From assembly GCA_002914845.1 (NCBI GenBank), contig JXTC01000059.1, positions 114,074 to 178,073 on the forward strand: DNA of 64,000 nucleotides. Direction: 5' to 3'. The translations under genes were made by a program, and so were the position numbers. Below are positions 46,101-58,071 of this stretch, one piece after another; within the stretch, counting starts at the first letter, position 1; the number at the start of each line of letters is the position of its first letter. The notes under the pieces are model-generated. The model did no database searches. It had not been told where the DNA came from and was given only the letters and a program-made list of their open reading frames with translations. The DNA comes from Trema orientale (lineage: Eukaryota > Streptophyta > Magnoliopsida > Rosales > Cannabaceae).

Positions 46101-47826
46101 CATATGACCAACCTTATTATAATCTGGTAGAAGGTAGCCCCATAACCAATCAATAAACATAAAAATAAGTCAATTAGACTCCAATGAATAATGAAAATAT
46201 AGTATTAGCACTCAATTATTAGAATGCGTAAAAATGATACTACGCAATTAAGTTGAATCTAAGCTAGTTTAGTGCAACAAAAAAAAAAATTAGTGTCCTG
46301 AATGCCACCTTATGCTTACCTAGGGCCGATAATTAAAATGCTATAAATGAGTCATAGACATTGAATTAAAGCTATTTGACGTGTTGAATGCACAGTGAAT
46401 TCGGTTCCGAAAAGCGTGAAAAATACATTTTACCAAAAAACTACCATTTGACCAAGTTATCAATGAACAAGATTTTAATACATGTGCACATAGTATTGTA
46501 TTCATAAATATATTCTTTATTCTTTTAGCACACCGAGCTTTCTCGCTCTCTCTCTGAGGTACTAAGCCTTTACACTGCATAGGAGTACCTCAACAAACAT
46601 TGGTATAATAATACAGATCGAAAGCATTTAACAATCAGAATGAGCAATTTACTATAAAATTGATACTAGTTACTTGATATGTCTATTATACAATATGAAC
46701 ATGTTTATTATTGGCTTATTATGCATATGAGAATTTTGGACATAACATTTTAAGAGACAATCTTGGCCCTTGATTTTTTCCAAATGGATGGTCGGATTTC
46801 TCTCCCTGCTAGGTCATTTGGGTGCCCTATAAATGCACACTTAAGCCTCTATTTCAAGTGTGAAAAGTTAGAGAGGAGGCAAACACTTAAGAGCTCAAAA
46901 TTCATAGAGAGATGAGAGCTTTAGAGCTGAAATTTAGAGAGGAAACTTGAGAAATTTACTTAAAAAATTGAAGGTTTGAAGTTCTACCTCCACAAAAGAG
47001 TTTTCTCTTCCTCTTTCTTACTTTAATCTTATTTGAATTTTTATATTGTACTTGATTTATGAACATGTTTAGAATTGTGAAACTCTTGTTAAGATTAGCA
47101 ATAGATTCTCCTATGTTGAACTAGTTGTTATATACTAGGGGAATGATGTAGCTTATATTTTGATTCTATCTCTTGATTTCTATTATGTTCTATGATGTTT
47201 TTCTAGAATTTATTTATGTTATTCCATACTTACTTTTTAACTAATTAGCCACTAGTTTAATGAATTGGTTTTAGAATTTAGCACTCGAGAAAGGGAATTT
47301 TAGAAACAATCATAGGATAGTATAACCTAGGAGCATATAGAGTTCGAGAGAGCATATAACTCCTTTGAAGCTATGATTGAAGAACTATTAAACTTAATGA
47401 ATTTCTAGTTTCTAGATTCAGAATAGTTATATTGGATTCGGAAATTTATGAATGGTTTCACTCGGCACTCGAGAGAGGGAGTAGAAATACCTTCGGATTT
47501 TTGGCATATAAACTAGGAATAATTGATTAGAATGTAATGGTGACCAAAAGACATAGTTGACAGTTAAGTGAATTCAATCTCCTAGTACATTTGTTCATAG
47601 AAGTTTCCACATTTTATTTATATATTTATATTTATATTTGTATTTATTTATTTATAAATTCATTAAGTTTTGTTGCCTAGATAAAGTTAGGTTATGATAA
47701 TTTCAGTACTTAGCGATAATTTGACACCCAATTCCTCGTAGGGATCGACAACTTTCTTATCACTTTATTACTTGTTTACGACCCGTACACTTGCAGTTAT
47801 TATACGTATATATATTTCACGTAACA
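43124..47826 (+). repeat. 3' LTR of element E, split by solo LTR B
   Basis: The two pieces are 43,124-43,752 and 46,753-47,826. The TATA box ccctataaatgcac is near 46,831, followed by a GA-rich leader. U5 has ttgacacccaattcctcgta and ends cgtaaca, as at the 5' LTR of E. U3 has gcagtgctctaaa-type palindromic motifs like those of D. Confidence 0.8.
43753..46747 (-). mobile_element. Solo LTR B, perfect TSD tttta
   Basis: It runs TGTAACACCCCC ... GACATAACA over 2,995 bp and is flanked by tttta at 43,748-43,752 and 46,748-46,752. It matches the 21,772-24,378 LTR in opposite orientation. On the minus strand it begins TGTTATGTCC and ends GGGGGTGTTACA, the Del-type pattern. No internal sequence remains, so it arose by LTR-LTR recombination. 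Removing it joins the flanking E LTR exactly, judged against element D. Confidence 0.92.
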
Positions 47827-48799
47827 AGTTTCAGATAAGGAGAGTGCTTTTGTCCCGAGTAGGCTAATCTCTGAAAATGTTGTCATAACTGATGAAGCAA
47901 TGCACTCCCTCCATAGGAAGTCAACAGGTAAAACAAGTTTTGTTGCCCTAAAACTTGATATGAGTAAGGCCTATGATAGGGTGGAATAGAGTTTCCTTAA
48001 TGCCATCATAAGAAAAGTGAGCTTCAGTGATTTATAGATTACGATAGTCAAGGATTGTATGGAGTCTACTCGTTTCTCTTTTATTCTTAATAGGTGTTCG
48101 AGAGGATTGGTGACCCCTAGTCAGGGTATTCATCAAGGTTGCCACTTATCCCATTACCTGTTCTTATTGTGTGCTAAAGGTTTTTCAGCTCTTCTCAAAG
48201 ATGTTGTTCATTTTGGTGCTTTACATAGCATTGCTTTCTCCTGGCCTAGTCCTATTATTAGTAACCTGTTATTCGCTACTGATAACCTTGTTTCTGTAAG
48301 ACTAATTTACAAGAGTGTGTTACGATGAGGCAACTTTTACAGATTTACGAGGAAGCATCCGGTCAGATGGTGAACATGGGAAAATCTGCCATCACTTTTA
48401 GTCCAAATGTTCAGGATGACTTCAGAACTCTCATTATAAATACTTTGGGCCTGAACGAGACTCGTTTTCATGATAAATATCTTAGGCTCCCTAAATTGGT
48501 TGCTCAAAATAAATGTAACACTTCTAATGGGATTAAAGAACGGGTTTGGAAGAAACTCGAGAGTTGGCAAAGTCGTCTATTTTCTATTGGAGACTAGGAG
48601 GTGCTCATTAAAACGGTGGTGCAGGCTATCCCCATTTATACTATGAGTATTTTTAAACTTTCCATTACTCTCTGGAAGCAATTGGAGTCTATGATTGCTA
48701 AATTTTGGTGGAGAGGATCAATAAATGGCTATTGTATTTTCACTAGGTTAGTTGGGAATGTATGTGCACACCAAGGAGTGATGGAGGAATGGGCTTTTG
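47827..48799 (+). pseudogene. L1-type LINE ORF2, reverse transcriptase part
   Basis: Plant LINE RT in order: SAFVPSRLISENVVITDEA, ALKLDMSKAYDRVE, then RGLVTPSQGIHQGCHLSHYL. Next comes the active-site region, where the usual ADD reads ATD (LLFATDNLV), so one catalytic Asp is altered. It continues GQMVNMGKSAITFSPNV and KLESWQSRLF to IAKFWWRGS. Stops include TAG for Trp after DRVE and after FSDL. The 5' half (endonuclease) is missing, cut at the E element end. The copia insertion at 48,800 splits the gene, and it resumes at 58,072. Confidence 0.9.
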
Positions 48800-50232
48800 T
48801 GCTGGAAATTCCGAAAAATAAATTTCGAAAAATGATTTTTTTCGAAAACGATTTTCACAGTTTTGTAAACAAATCAAGAACGCAACAGAATAGGTATTTA
48901 AAAAATTTTCTTGAAACTTTACAAAACAAAAATGTAGGATCGTTGATCTAACATAAATCAATTCATGGATCTTAGTTTAGATAAAATCTGGAAGCACTTC
49001 ACAACCATTGAGTCTTTCCGTCTATTCTCTGAAGCTCGTTGAATGATCCGGTGTACATGCACCTTCTTGATTCCCAACGAGAGATGAGCGGATGATCCAG
49101 AAGACGCTCTTCCTTCCCCTTGATTGCACGTTTACAGCCATGGGTATCTCTCCCTCAGCGGACATGAACGAGCTCAGAATTTCTCCCGCGGTAGCTCGGC
49201 TCTCTCACTCTCTCTTTTTCTCTGTGTCAGCACAATTACTGTGCTATGGGTGGCGTGTGGTTATTGTACAGAAGCTTAGGAGGACTTTTCTCTTAAGTAT
49301 TAGAGTGATATAAACCTAATGGGCATATCGGGCTCAACTAACCATTCAATTAGTATTGGGCTATGTGTGAGCTAGACAGGGGACCTTATGGATCCAAATA
49401 GTCTAAGCTCCAATGGGCCAATCACCCACAGTCATAATTAACTCTTAATTATGACTGGGCCTTGTCCATTAATATTGGGGTACTCCACTATAGGCCCAAT
49501 ATTGCACTCTTAGACTAAATATCATATATTTTCTGTGAAGCTAATTAACACTTTAATTAACTTAATCCATTTAGCATATACTATACATGTAGATATACCC
49601 CCGATGCAATGCCGTACTAGTGAGGTGAAATTACTATATTATTCCTCTAGTACATATTTACCTTTGAGTTACTATTTTTCATCTAATGGATAATAATTGA
49701 CTACGGTGTTTGTAACTATTCATACAAATACAGTCAAATTCACAAAGTGAATACCTGGCGCCTAGTTTTTTATTATCCAAGTCCTTGAAAAAACTCAAAG
49801 TGACATTATATAAATGGTATCCAAATCATGAAGGGCGTTCTCGTCAATTCACAAATCTTATTTTCAAAGATACCAGAGTTCGAACTATATAATCGGAACT
49901 AGTCCTTTAGTAAGTCAAAAAGATAAAACTCATAAAAACAAGTCTGATAATCACTAGGATTAAGGTGATCTTGCAATAGTGCTAGATNNNNNNNNNNNNN
50001 NNNNNNNNNNNNNNNNNNNNNNNNNNNNNNNNNNNNNNNNNNNNNNNNNNNNNNNNNNNNNNNNNNNNNNNNNNNNNNNNNNNNNNNNNNNNNNNNNNNN
50101 NNNNNNNNNNNNNNNNNNNNNNNNNNNNNNNNNNNNNNNNNNNTTTATTAACAATAAATGTATAACACTTAAATCCAATAAACATTGTTTAAAATGCCAA
50201 ATAAAGAAACTGCTTTCTAGGGCATATTTCCA
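48800..50232 (-). repeat. Copia family C 3' LTR (with assembly gap)
   Basis: It runs TGCTGG ... TTTCCA and aligns with the 5' LTR at 56,417-58,071. A 156-base run of N at 49,988-50,143 replaces part of it. The polypurine tract (minus strand GCAAGTGGGAGATTA) is immediately inside at about 50,233-50,247. Confidence 0.9.
49988..50143. other. Assembly gap (156 N)
   Basis: The run of N lies inside the 3' LTR. By comparison with the two other copies, the missing segment corresponds to LTR sequence around 57,606-57,990, so the true gap is probably longer than 156 bases. Confidence 0.97.
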
Positions 50233-50248
50233 ATAATCTCCCACTTGC

Positions 50249-51300
50249 CCTTTAAAGTAGATGTGATATATCACGCAGTCCCATTCCTTCTAAGTGGTCC
50301 TCAAATACTTTGATTGCTAAAGATTTGGTAATGGATTAGCAAGGTTCTTCTGCTAAGACTATCTTACTCACTATAATGTCTCCCTACTAGGGTTAACACT
50401 TGACAAAAGGTTGATCCTCTAGAGTATTTTTAGATCAAGCATCCGAATTAATATATCTTACATAAGTCAGATCTTTCTCCAGAATAGACAAGTATATAGT
50501 TCCTATTTCTCTGAAGATACTTAAGGATACACTTGACTATAACTCTATGTTTAGGTTCTGGATTAGATTAGTAATGACTTACTATTTCAACAGCATAGTA
50601 AATATCATGCGATTGTATTAACCAAATTCTTATTGATGATTGTCATTCTATATCATTCCCAATGATTAGTATATTATCAATATATATGAATCGGAAAAAT
50701 CATTTTGCTGCCCTGAATCTTTTATAGATATAAGATTCGTCTATGTATCGATCAAATTGATAAATTCTAGACAAATGCTTAAGTCTATAAATTAGATCTC
50801 TAAAGTTTCACAAACTTTGCTTTCTTGGCCTTTTTCAATGAATCCCTCTGATTGTTCCTTTTTGATACATTCATCAAGATTGCTATTCAGAAAAGCTATC
50901 TTAACGTCCATTTACTATATTTCATAATCAAGAGATATGACTATGGAAAAGAGAGTATCAATAGACTTGATCATAATAACAGAATAGACATTCTTTCTGT
51001 ATATAATCTTTTTACAACTAACTTACCTTGAAAGTTTTTACTTTCCTGACTATTCCTCTTTTTCTCCTATAGACTAATTTACACCTAAAACCTTTTTTCC
51101 CCTCCAGGTAAATCTATAAGATCCCAGATTTTGTTAGAGTACATAGACTCGATTATGCATTCTATTGCCTTTTGCCAGAGATCTATACCAACATCACCTA
51201 TTGTCTCCTTGTAGATAAAGTAATCAGATTCCAGGTTATAGGACCCTCCTATTCCCAAATATCTACTAGATTGTCTCACAATCCTCTCACTACAATGAGA
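50249..51300 (-). pseudogene. Copia RT / RNase H remnant
   Basis: 51,085-51,279 carries SDYFIYKETIGDVGIDLWQK and IECIIESMYSNKIWDLIDLP, the start of copia reverse transcriptase. Near 50,680 the active site reads YIDNILIIGND, with the second Asp of the usual YVDD changed to Asn. Near 50,480-50,560 VKCILKYLQRNRNYILVYSG is the copia RNase H connection. Frames change repeatedly and stops are frequent. Confidence 0.8.
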
Positions 51301-51399
51301 GTTCGATATATGTTGTTTTTCCAGTGATTTATCCTTCCTAAGTGCTTACTCCATGACTCCATGCTATCTTTCATAGATAGGCTAATTACATCATTAGTT

Positions 51400-52210
51400 A
51401 TTTCCTCAAGAAATAACTTACTTTGGGGTTAAATACTTCATATAGTTTTCTCCCAAGTAAGAGACATTTGTTCTAACAAATACTTTCTTACTTCAGTACT
51501 ATAGAAGTAACACCCTTCTATTTCTTTTGGGTTTCTTATAAACAGATACAATTCATATTGTTATTCTAACTTAGTCATTTTCCTTTTTAGCACGTATGCT
51601 GGACAGCCACAAATATGGATATGACATAAACTAGCTTTATGTCATTTCCATATTTCAAAATGGTGTCTTAGGTATTGACTTAGATGGAGCTCTATCAGTA
51701 GGCATATCACCATCTCCAAGACGTATCCCAAAAGAATTTATAATAATGAACAATTGAACAACAACTTAATCATAGCCAAAAATTTTCATTGTCTGTGAGA
51801 TATTCCTTAGAATTCTCTATAGAGGTATTCAACATTTCGATCCAATCGATAAGTCGTTATACTTTTCCTAATTGTTTTTTAGTTTCCGCTTTCAATTCTT
51901 TGAACTTTTCGAAAGAATTCAATTGGCAGTAACATTAGGAAAGTATAATAAAATTTTGAATAATTATTCATAATGACATATTCAAAACCTCAATGGGCTT
52001 GATTGCTAAAGGGCCTACAGACAACAACATGTACTATTTTTAAACATTCTTGTACTCTTAGGTCTTTTCTAACAAAGGACATTTTAGTTATTTTACCTTC
52101 CAGATAAGATTCGCAGATTGGTGAATGTATGGCTTCTAACAAGTTTAGATACCTATCCTTAACCAATCTTTGGATCATATTTAGGTTAATATAACTGAAG
52201 TACAAATATG
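51400..52210 (-). pseudogene. Copia gag-pre-integrase / integrase remnant
   Basis: 51,990-52,205 encodes QRLVKDRYLNLLEAIHSPIC, ESYLEGKITKMSFVRKDLR and HVVVCRPFSNQAH. This is the zinc-binding pre-integrase segment and the start of the integrase core of copia elements. The remainder toward 51,400 is heavily decayed, with only short matching stretches. Confidence 0.75.
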
Positions 52211-53340
52211 TTTTATTCTTAGTACTTACTCACTTTCTTATGAATAGATTTATCATGTTCAATCTCATCATTATTAGTATCATACAATGAGAATAATTTA
52301 GGTCAATAAAAATGTCATTTAGCGTAATTAAGAATATTATTCTTTCACATAAAAACTTTGTCGTTGAGACAAATAGAATAATATCATTTCATCAAATATG
52401 AAAAAAAAAATCAAATTTCTCTTAAATGCTTTACAATTTTTAATGTCCTAATTTATAAATTCATCAAATATAAATTTAAATATTTCTCATTTTATGTACT
52501 GACACTATAGCCATTGTAGTCCTTACTCTTAGTGAACTTACCTTCACTAAACCCTTTGGTTTCCATAGAATCCTTTGCAACAGATATACAAACATGGTTA
52601 ATGATTCTTGAATCCTATCCAAGATTCATTAAGGCATCCACTAAAATAAATTAATGAATAATAAATTGTTATTACCTTCCAATCAAGTATTGTATAGGTA
52701 TCCCTAAAACTTTTCTTTCAATATTCTTTAATGCTATATAGGAAACATTTTCCTTTTAGCTAGGGATTAGAAAATTCACATTTGGCTACTTTAGCTCGGT
52801 GAAGATATTTATTAGGTATCTCATTGAGATTTAGCATAATATTATAGTGGTTTGAATTCTTTGAATTTCATGTAGTAACATATTCGACATCATATGTCAA
52901 TATGTATAAATGAATTATCCAAAAATTCTCCCACTACATATATGCTTTAATTTTCTTCACTAATCTCACTAATGAATGAGGACAAATATAAAAGAGTAAA
53001 AACTTAATAACTTATCAGCCATAAGCACTAAATCTAGGTCATATTAATCCAGACAACATAGTCTAACCATACAAGTTATGTGGGTGTGAGTACAGTGAGT
53101 AAAAGAATTAAGGACATATCTACTTGAACGAAAATAAATAATCCATATAATAGCAAACATCCTGTAACAAATATTTCGAATAATTAACATAATATAAAGT
53201 AAAATCTACAATATACAAGTGAAGTATCCCTAGGACTATTACTAATATTCATTGTAATTCAACTTTTCATTAATTACAAGCCTCCTACGGAAAGTCATGC
53301 AATTAACAAGTCAAACTGAAACAATTTCATTTAGCAAATA
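52211..53340 (-). other. Decayed copia gag/protease region
   Basis: By position this should hold gag and protease of the family C element. I can see only short, frame-shifted open stretches and no secure motif, so no product is assigned. Confidence 0.4.
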
Positions 53341-53745
53341 AGACAAATATCTCATATCCCATATTTCTAACTACCATTTAATTTAAAACTCTACTCTGCT
53401 AATAAAAACTCTAACGGGAGGATATCAATATTTCGAGTTGAGTGTGTAACCATAGTTTCAGTAATTAAGCTTTCTATATAATACCGTCTCTTACGGGTGA
53501 TCGGCCTCATATAATCCACCTAATACTTTATCCTAAGAAATTCATTTCCAGTACCACCCAGACAAAAACCTTCCTATGGGAGCACAGCAAGATTCTGAGG
53601 CGAGACTCATCCTAGTACGTAATGAACTAACAACAGAGACCGTAGGTATCTCATACCTTCTTCCACTCAATATTTTAAAATTAGGGATTTAATGATTTTA
53701 CCTAATCATCTAACTTTCTTAGTAACCTAAAATAAGTTATGTAAG
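53341..53745 (-). other. Conserved noncoding leader segment shared by two copia elements
   Basis: The segment aligns with 63,575-63,975 of the other copia element. Ordered shared blocks are gttgagtgtgtaaccat, ccta.gggagcacagcaagat-like, attctgag.c and gatatctcataccc/ttct. It lies between the primer-binding site and gag-pol in both. No shared reading frame is visible. Function is unknown; an RNA structure or packaging role is a guess. Confidence 0.6.
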
Positions 53746-53989
53746 CATGTTCATATTTTGCATGTGAATAGCTCTATTATCCCATATGTCATATTACTAA
53801 GATAATGTAATTAAATACTCTATATAGAATATATATGCAACATTATTCATATAATAATCAAATATTGACAGAATTTAAGAAAATAGAAAAGTTAACGATT
53901 ATCAATCATTCTAGCATTTATTATTATTTAATAATTGAACAATCTTTTCACAAAAGATATTATTAAATAATAATTGTGAGAGATAATAT

Positions 53990-55430
53990 TCAAGTTTAAA
54001 TAATTACGATTTTCACAAAATCTAATTTATTTAATTAAAAGAGTTAATCCAAATTAAATATCCTTGAATATTTCAAAATTCGAATTCAACTTTTGAATTT
54101 AAATTTTGAATTATAAATTTAATTATCTCATAATTAAAATATCTCCCACTGATTGGATTTTCAAATTTGAAATTATCTCATAATTTTCAAATCATTATTT
54201 TAATCTCATTAAAATAAAATGTAAACTTTCTATTTAAATTTAAATTGGACAATGTAAATATTTACTAATTAAAATCTTCATAAGATTTAAATTAGATATA
54301 TAGATAATTTAATCAAATAAAATCTCTCCAAATATCTGTTGATTTAAATTTAACTTTTAAATTTCAAATCTCAAATTAATTATCACATAATTAATATTGA
54401 TTATCTAAAAGATTTAATCACATTAATCTCTTAGATTATTTTCATATTTAAATTCAACATTTGAATTTCAAAACTTTAAATTAATTATTAGATAACTGAT
54501 ATAGATAATCTTTTGAAAATTTAATCTTATTAAATTATCTAGATTATCTCTTAATTTAAATTCAACATTTGAATTTCAAATCATAAATTAATTATCAAAT
54601 AATTAATATAGTAATATTATCCAATCGCATAAATTTAAATTTAGATTTATCTCATAATATCTAATCATCATTTTTAATCACATTAAAAATAAATAGAAAG
54701 TTCAAAATTTAGCCAAATCTGAAATTATCTCATAATTTTTAAATATCCATTTAAATCTGATTAAAGTAAACTACTAACTTTAAATTCAAATTCAAATAGA
54801 TTTGGGTAGATAAGATATTCTATCTAATTTTAATTTGAAATCTTCATAAGTTTCAAATTTAAATTGTAGAAGATTTAACTATCTAAATCTCTTAAAATAT
54901 CTCTAAATTTGAATTCAAATCAAATTCAAATTCAAATTAACAACTAATTATTACATAAATAGTTTAGGAAATATCTAACCAAAATTTGAATCTAAAAAGT
55001 TTAAATTTTATCACATAATATCTAATTAATAATCTCCCATTTATTTAAATTAATTATCTCATATTTAATTTAAATAATCATTATCTAATAATAATAACTG
55101 ACAGAATTTGATTTCCTTAAATAATGGGATCATATCCGTATTTAAATTTGAAATCAAATTTATTTAAATATGTAATCCTGATCACATTTAAATAGCCATT
55201 TAAATTTCCTTAAATCAAGTGATATTATCCTTGATTTGAATTTATTTAAATTAAGGATCTTATCCTTAATTTAAATTCAAATTTTTCTGATAGAATCTTA
55301 TCCTATCAGATTAGTTACCAAAATTTAAATTTTAAAAATTAGATAAGGTAACTAATTCAAATTTTCTAAATTATCTCTAATTCGAAATTTAAATAACGAA
55401 ATTTAAAATAGGAAATTATCTAAAATAGAT
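53990..55430. repeat. AT-rich degenerate tandem repeats in the copia leader
   Basis: Recurring blocks of aatttaaattcaacatttga, aattaattat(c)a.ataatta and gataatct..aaga.ttta follow one another about every 100-110 bases. They are clearest at 54,350, 54,450 and 54,550. The blocks are themselves near-palindromic. GC content is extremely low. Confidence 0.75.
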
Positions 55431-56040
55431 AATCTGACGTCAACGGCATCGAGACACCGATCGGAACGCCGAAACGGAACGGGACGGGATCCGCCGGGAA
55501 TACGACGGCCTCAGGGCACCATACGGCCATGCATAGGACAAATCCCATGCATCCACGTGCTCGTGAAGCGCCCATGCGGCCACCATGCAAGACGGCACTC
55601 CATGACCATGCATGGGACAAATCCCACGCATCCACATACTCGTGAAACATCCATGCGGCTACCATGCAAGACGGAACCTGTATGACCACACATGGGACAA
55701 ATCTCATGCGTTCATGTGCTCGCGAAACACCCTTGCGATCACCATGCAAGACGGCAGTTACGCAGCTCACCGAAGCAGGGCAAAGCTTGCACGGCCACTA
55801 GAGCAGGACGAAGCCCGCACAGCCACGGGAGTGATGCAACACCCGTGCTGCTAGCGCACGGGGTGCCACCCGCGCGGCCACGGGAGCAGGGCAACACCCG
55901 CGCGGCCAACGCAGGGGATGCCACCCGTATAGCCAGTGTTCGAGGTTGCTCCCACGTGGCCAGCGAGCAAGTTTCCCCACCGCGGCACACACGAGCGGCG
56001 CGCAAGACTCTTAGCCATGCACCACCTCATAGCTTTTCCG
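55430..56040. repeat. GC-rich minisatellite in the copia leader
   Basis: Three units of 80 bp are marked by (a/g)ggacaaatc at 55,534, 55,614 and 55,694, each followed by catgc.atcc..gctcgtgaa and ccatgcggc. A second block of gccacgggagcagggcaacacc-like motifs lies at 55,780-55,980. Several overlapping frames are open in both strands here only because of base composition. The family copy at 27,240-27,590 has a shorter version. Confidence 0.85.
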
Positions 56041-56400
56041 ACCCTGAAAAAATCCGTAACTTAATTGTTAAATAGTTTTTCTCAAAAACTATAATACAAT
56101 TAGGAATCTAACGACTTTCTACATATAATTTTATCAAGAACATAAAATATAGACACATAGAAAGTCAATAACATGTTAGAATCATAACCAAAAATAAAAA
56201 AACACATGATCATAAACTCATAGTAACATCTAATTGATTATCATTTAAACTCATTAAATCAATCAATCATCATACATAATAGAGCATACTCATAAACATG
56301 AACAAAACCAAACATAACAACAAAGATCATCATGGAAATCAAAAATCATCAAACGAAAGATAATTAACATGAACAAGATATGCTAGATCATCGAAAACCT

Positions 56401-56415
56401 TTGCTCTGGTACCAA
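56401..56415 (-). other. Primer-binding site of copia family C
   Basis: The minus strand reads TTGGTACCAGAGCAA, the tRNA-iMet type with one change, immediately after the 5' LTR end. Confidence 0.88.
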
Positions 56416-56416
56416 T

Positions 56417-58071
56417 TACTAGAAATTCCGAAAAATAAATTTCGAAAAACGATTTTTTTTTGAAAACGATTTCCGCAGTTTTGTAAATAAATCAAGAATG
56501 CAGCAGAATAGGTATTTAAAAAAAAAATTTGAAACTTTACAAAACAAAAACGTAGGATCGTTGATCTAACATAAATCAATTCATGGATCTTGGTTTAGAT
56601 AAAACCTGGAAGTGCTTCACAACCATTGAGTCTTTCTCTCTATTCTCTGGAGCCCGTTGAATGATCCGGTGTGTGGGCACTTTCTTGATTCCGAACGAAA
56701 GATGAGCGGACGATCTAGAAGATGCTCTTCCTTCTCCTTGATTGCACGTTTATAGCTATGGGTATCTCTCTCTCAGCGGCCATAAACGAGCTCGGGATTT
56801 CTCTTGCGGCGGCTCGGCTCTCTCACTCTCTCTTTTTCTCTGTGTCACACGTGAAGCACAATTATTGTGCTATAAGTGGCGTGTGGCTACTATACAAAAG
56901 CTTAGGAGAACTTTTCTCTTAAGTATTAGAGTGATGTAAACTAAAATGGGTCTATGGAGCTCAACTGACCATTCAATTAGTATTGGGCTATATGTGAGCT
57001 AGATATGGGACCTTATAGATTCAAATAGTCTAAGCTCCAATGGGCCAACCACCCACAATCATAATTAACTCTTAGTTATGACTGGGCCATGTCTGTTAAT
57101 ATTGGGGCACTCCACTATAGGCCCAATATTGCACTCTTAGACTAAATGTCATATATTTTTTGTGAAGCTAATTAACACTTTAATTAACTTGATCCATTTA
57201 GCATATACTATACCTGCAGATATACCTCCGATGCAATGCCGTACTAGTAAAGTAAAATTACCGTATTACCTCTCTAGTTCATATTTATCTTTGAGTTACC
57301 ATTTTTCATCTAATGGACAATAATTGACTACGATGTTTGTAACTGCCCATACAAACACAGTCAAATTCACAAAGTGAATACATGGCGCCTAGTTTTTTAT
57401 TATCCAAGTTCTTGAAAAAACTCAATATGCATGGTGTCCAAATCATGAAGGGCGTTCTCGTCAATTCATAAATCTTATCTTCCAAGATACCGGAGTTTGA
57501 ACCATATAATCGAAACTAGTCCTTTAGTAAGTCAAAAAGATAAAACTCATAAAAGCAAGTCTGACAATCACTAAGATTAAGGTGATCTTGCAATAGTGCC
57601 AGATTAGTTAAAGATAGAATATTGAATTACGGCACTTAACCTCAAATTCTATTTTCACTTAGTCCAGTTCAATGCACTTATAACTTTCTTATAACGCACT
57701 AGTGTTTCTATCCGAAGTCAGACACTTCGATGATTAGAAACTTCATCAATCCCGTTGAAATAGACAACACTACATTCTGTGGCAAAATAAAGTATTCCAT
57801 CTTTATTTACAGAACGTGAACTTTTAATTTAGATACAATGAAATAAAGAATTTAGTCTCCCACATGTGAACACTTCACACGAACAATTCTTTATTACTCA
57901 TTATTAGTCATAGAAACTTATAGAAGTTTGCATGATAGATTACATAAATATCACACGTATATAATTGGGACATAATATAGAATTTATTAACAACAAATAG
58001 ATAACACTTAAATCCAATAAACATTATTTAAAATGCCAAACAAAGAAACTGCTTTCTAGGGTATATTTCCA
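56417..58071 (-). repeat. Copia family C 5' LTR
   Basis: It is 1,655 bp and matches 28,016-29,668 and 48,800-50,232. Its inner terminus is TA instead of TG on the plus strand (a C-to-T change on the coding strand). The CT-rich tract tctctcactctctctttttc (near 56,820) marks the transcribed leader. Confidence 0.9.

Larger units (their letters stand above)
29669..47826 (+). mobile_element. Non-autonomous LTR element E (gag-only), multiply interrupted
   Basis: The 5' LTR remnant is 29,669-30,357. A primer-binding site follows at 30,364. The internal region is 30,382-31,636 plus 41,674-43,123, and the 3' LTR is 43,124-43,752 plus 46,753-47,826. Element D (31,642-41,673) interrupts the internal region, and a solo LTR (43,753-46,747) interrupts the 3' LTR. 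Just before the 3' LTR a 'gaggac..gtttgagtttggata' tract is the polypurine region. No pol is encoded, only gag remnants and one short conserved frame. This fits the plant TR-GAG type of non-autonomous retrotransposon (inference). Confidence 0.75.
48800..58071 (-). mobile_element. Copia family C element inserted in the LINE
   Basis: The order on the minus strand is 5' LTR 56,417-58,071, primer-binding site, long leader, degraded gag-pol, polypurine tract and 3' LTR 48,800-50,232. LINE coding sequence stops at its left end and resumes directly at its right end, so this is one insertion. Flanking bases (ttttg and atatc) do not form a target duplication, which suggests a small change at one junction. 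It is dead: pol is riddled with stops and shifts. Confidence 0.88.

Noticed and set aside
49960-50274. Frames running through the N stretch
   Set aside because: They consist of ambiguous residues across an assembly gap.
55420-56075. Six overlapping frames of 60-127 residues
   Set aside because: Same GC-rich minisatellite in a copia leader. The repeat period and base bias explain the frames.
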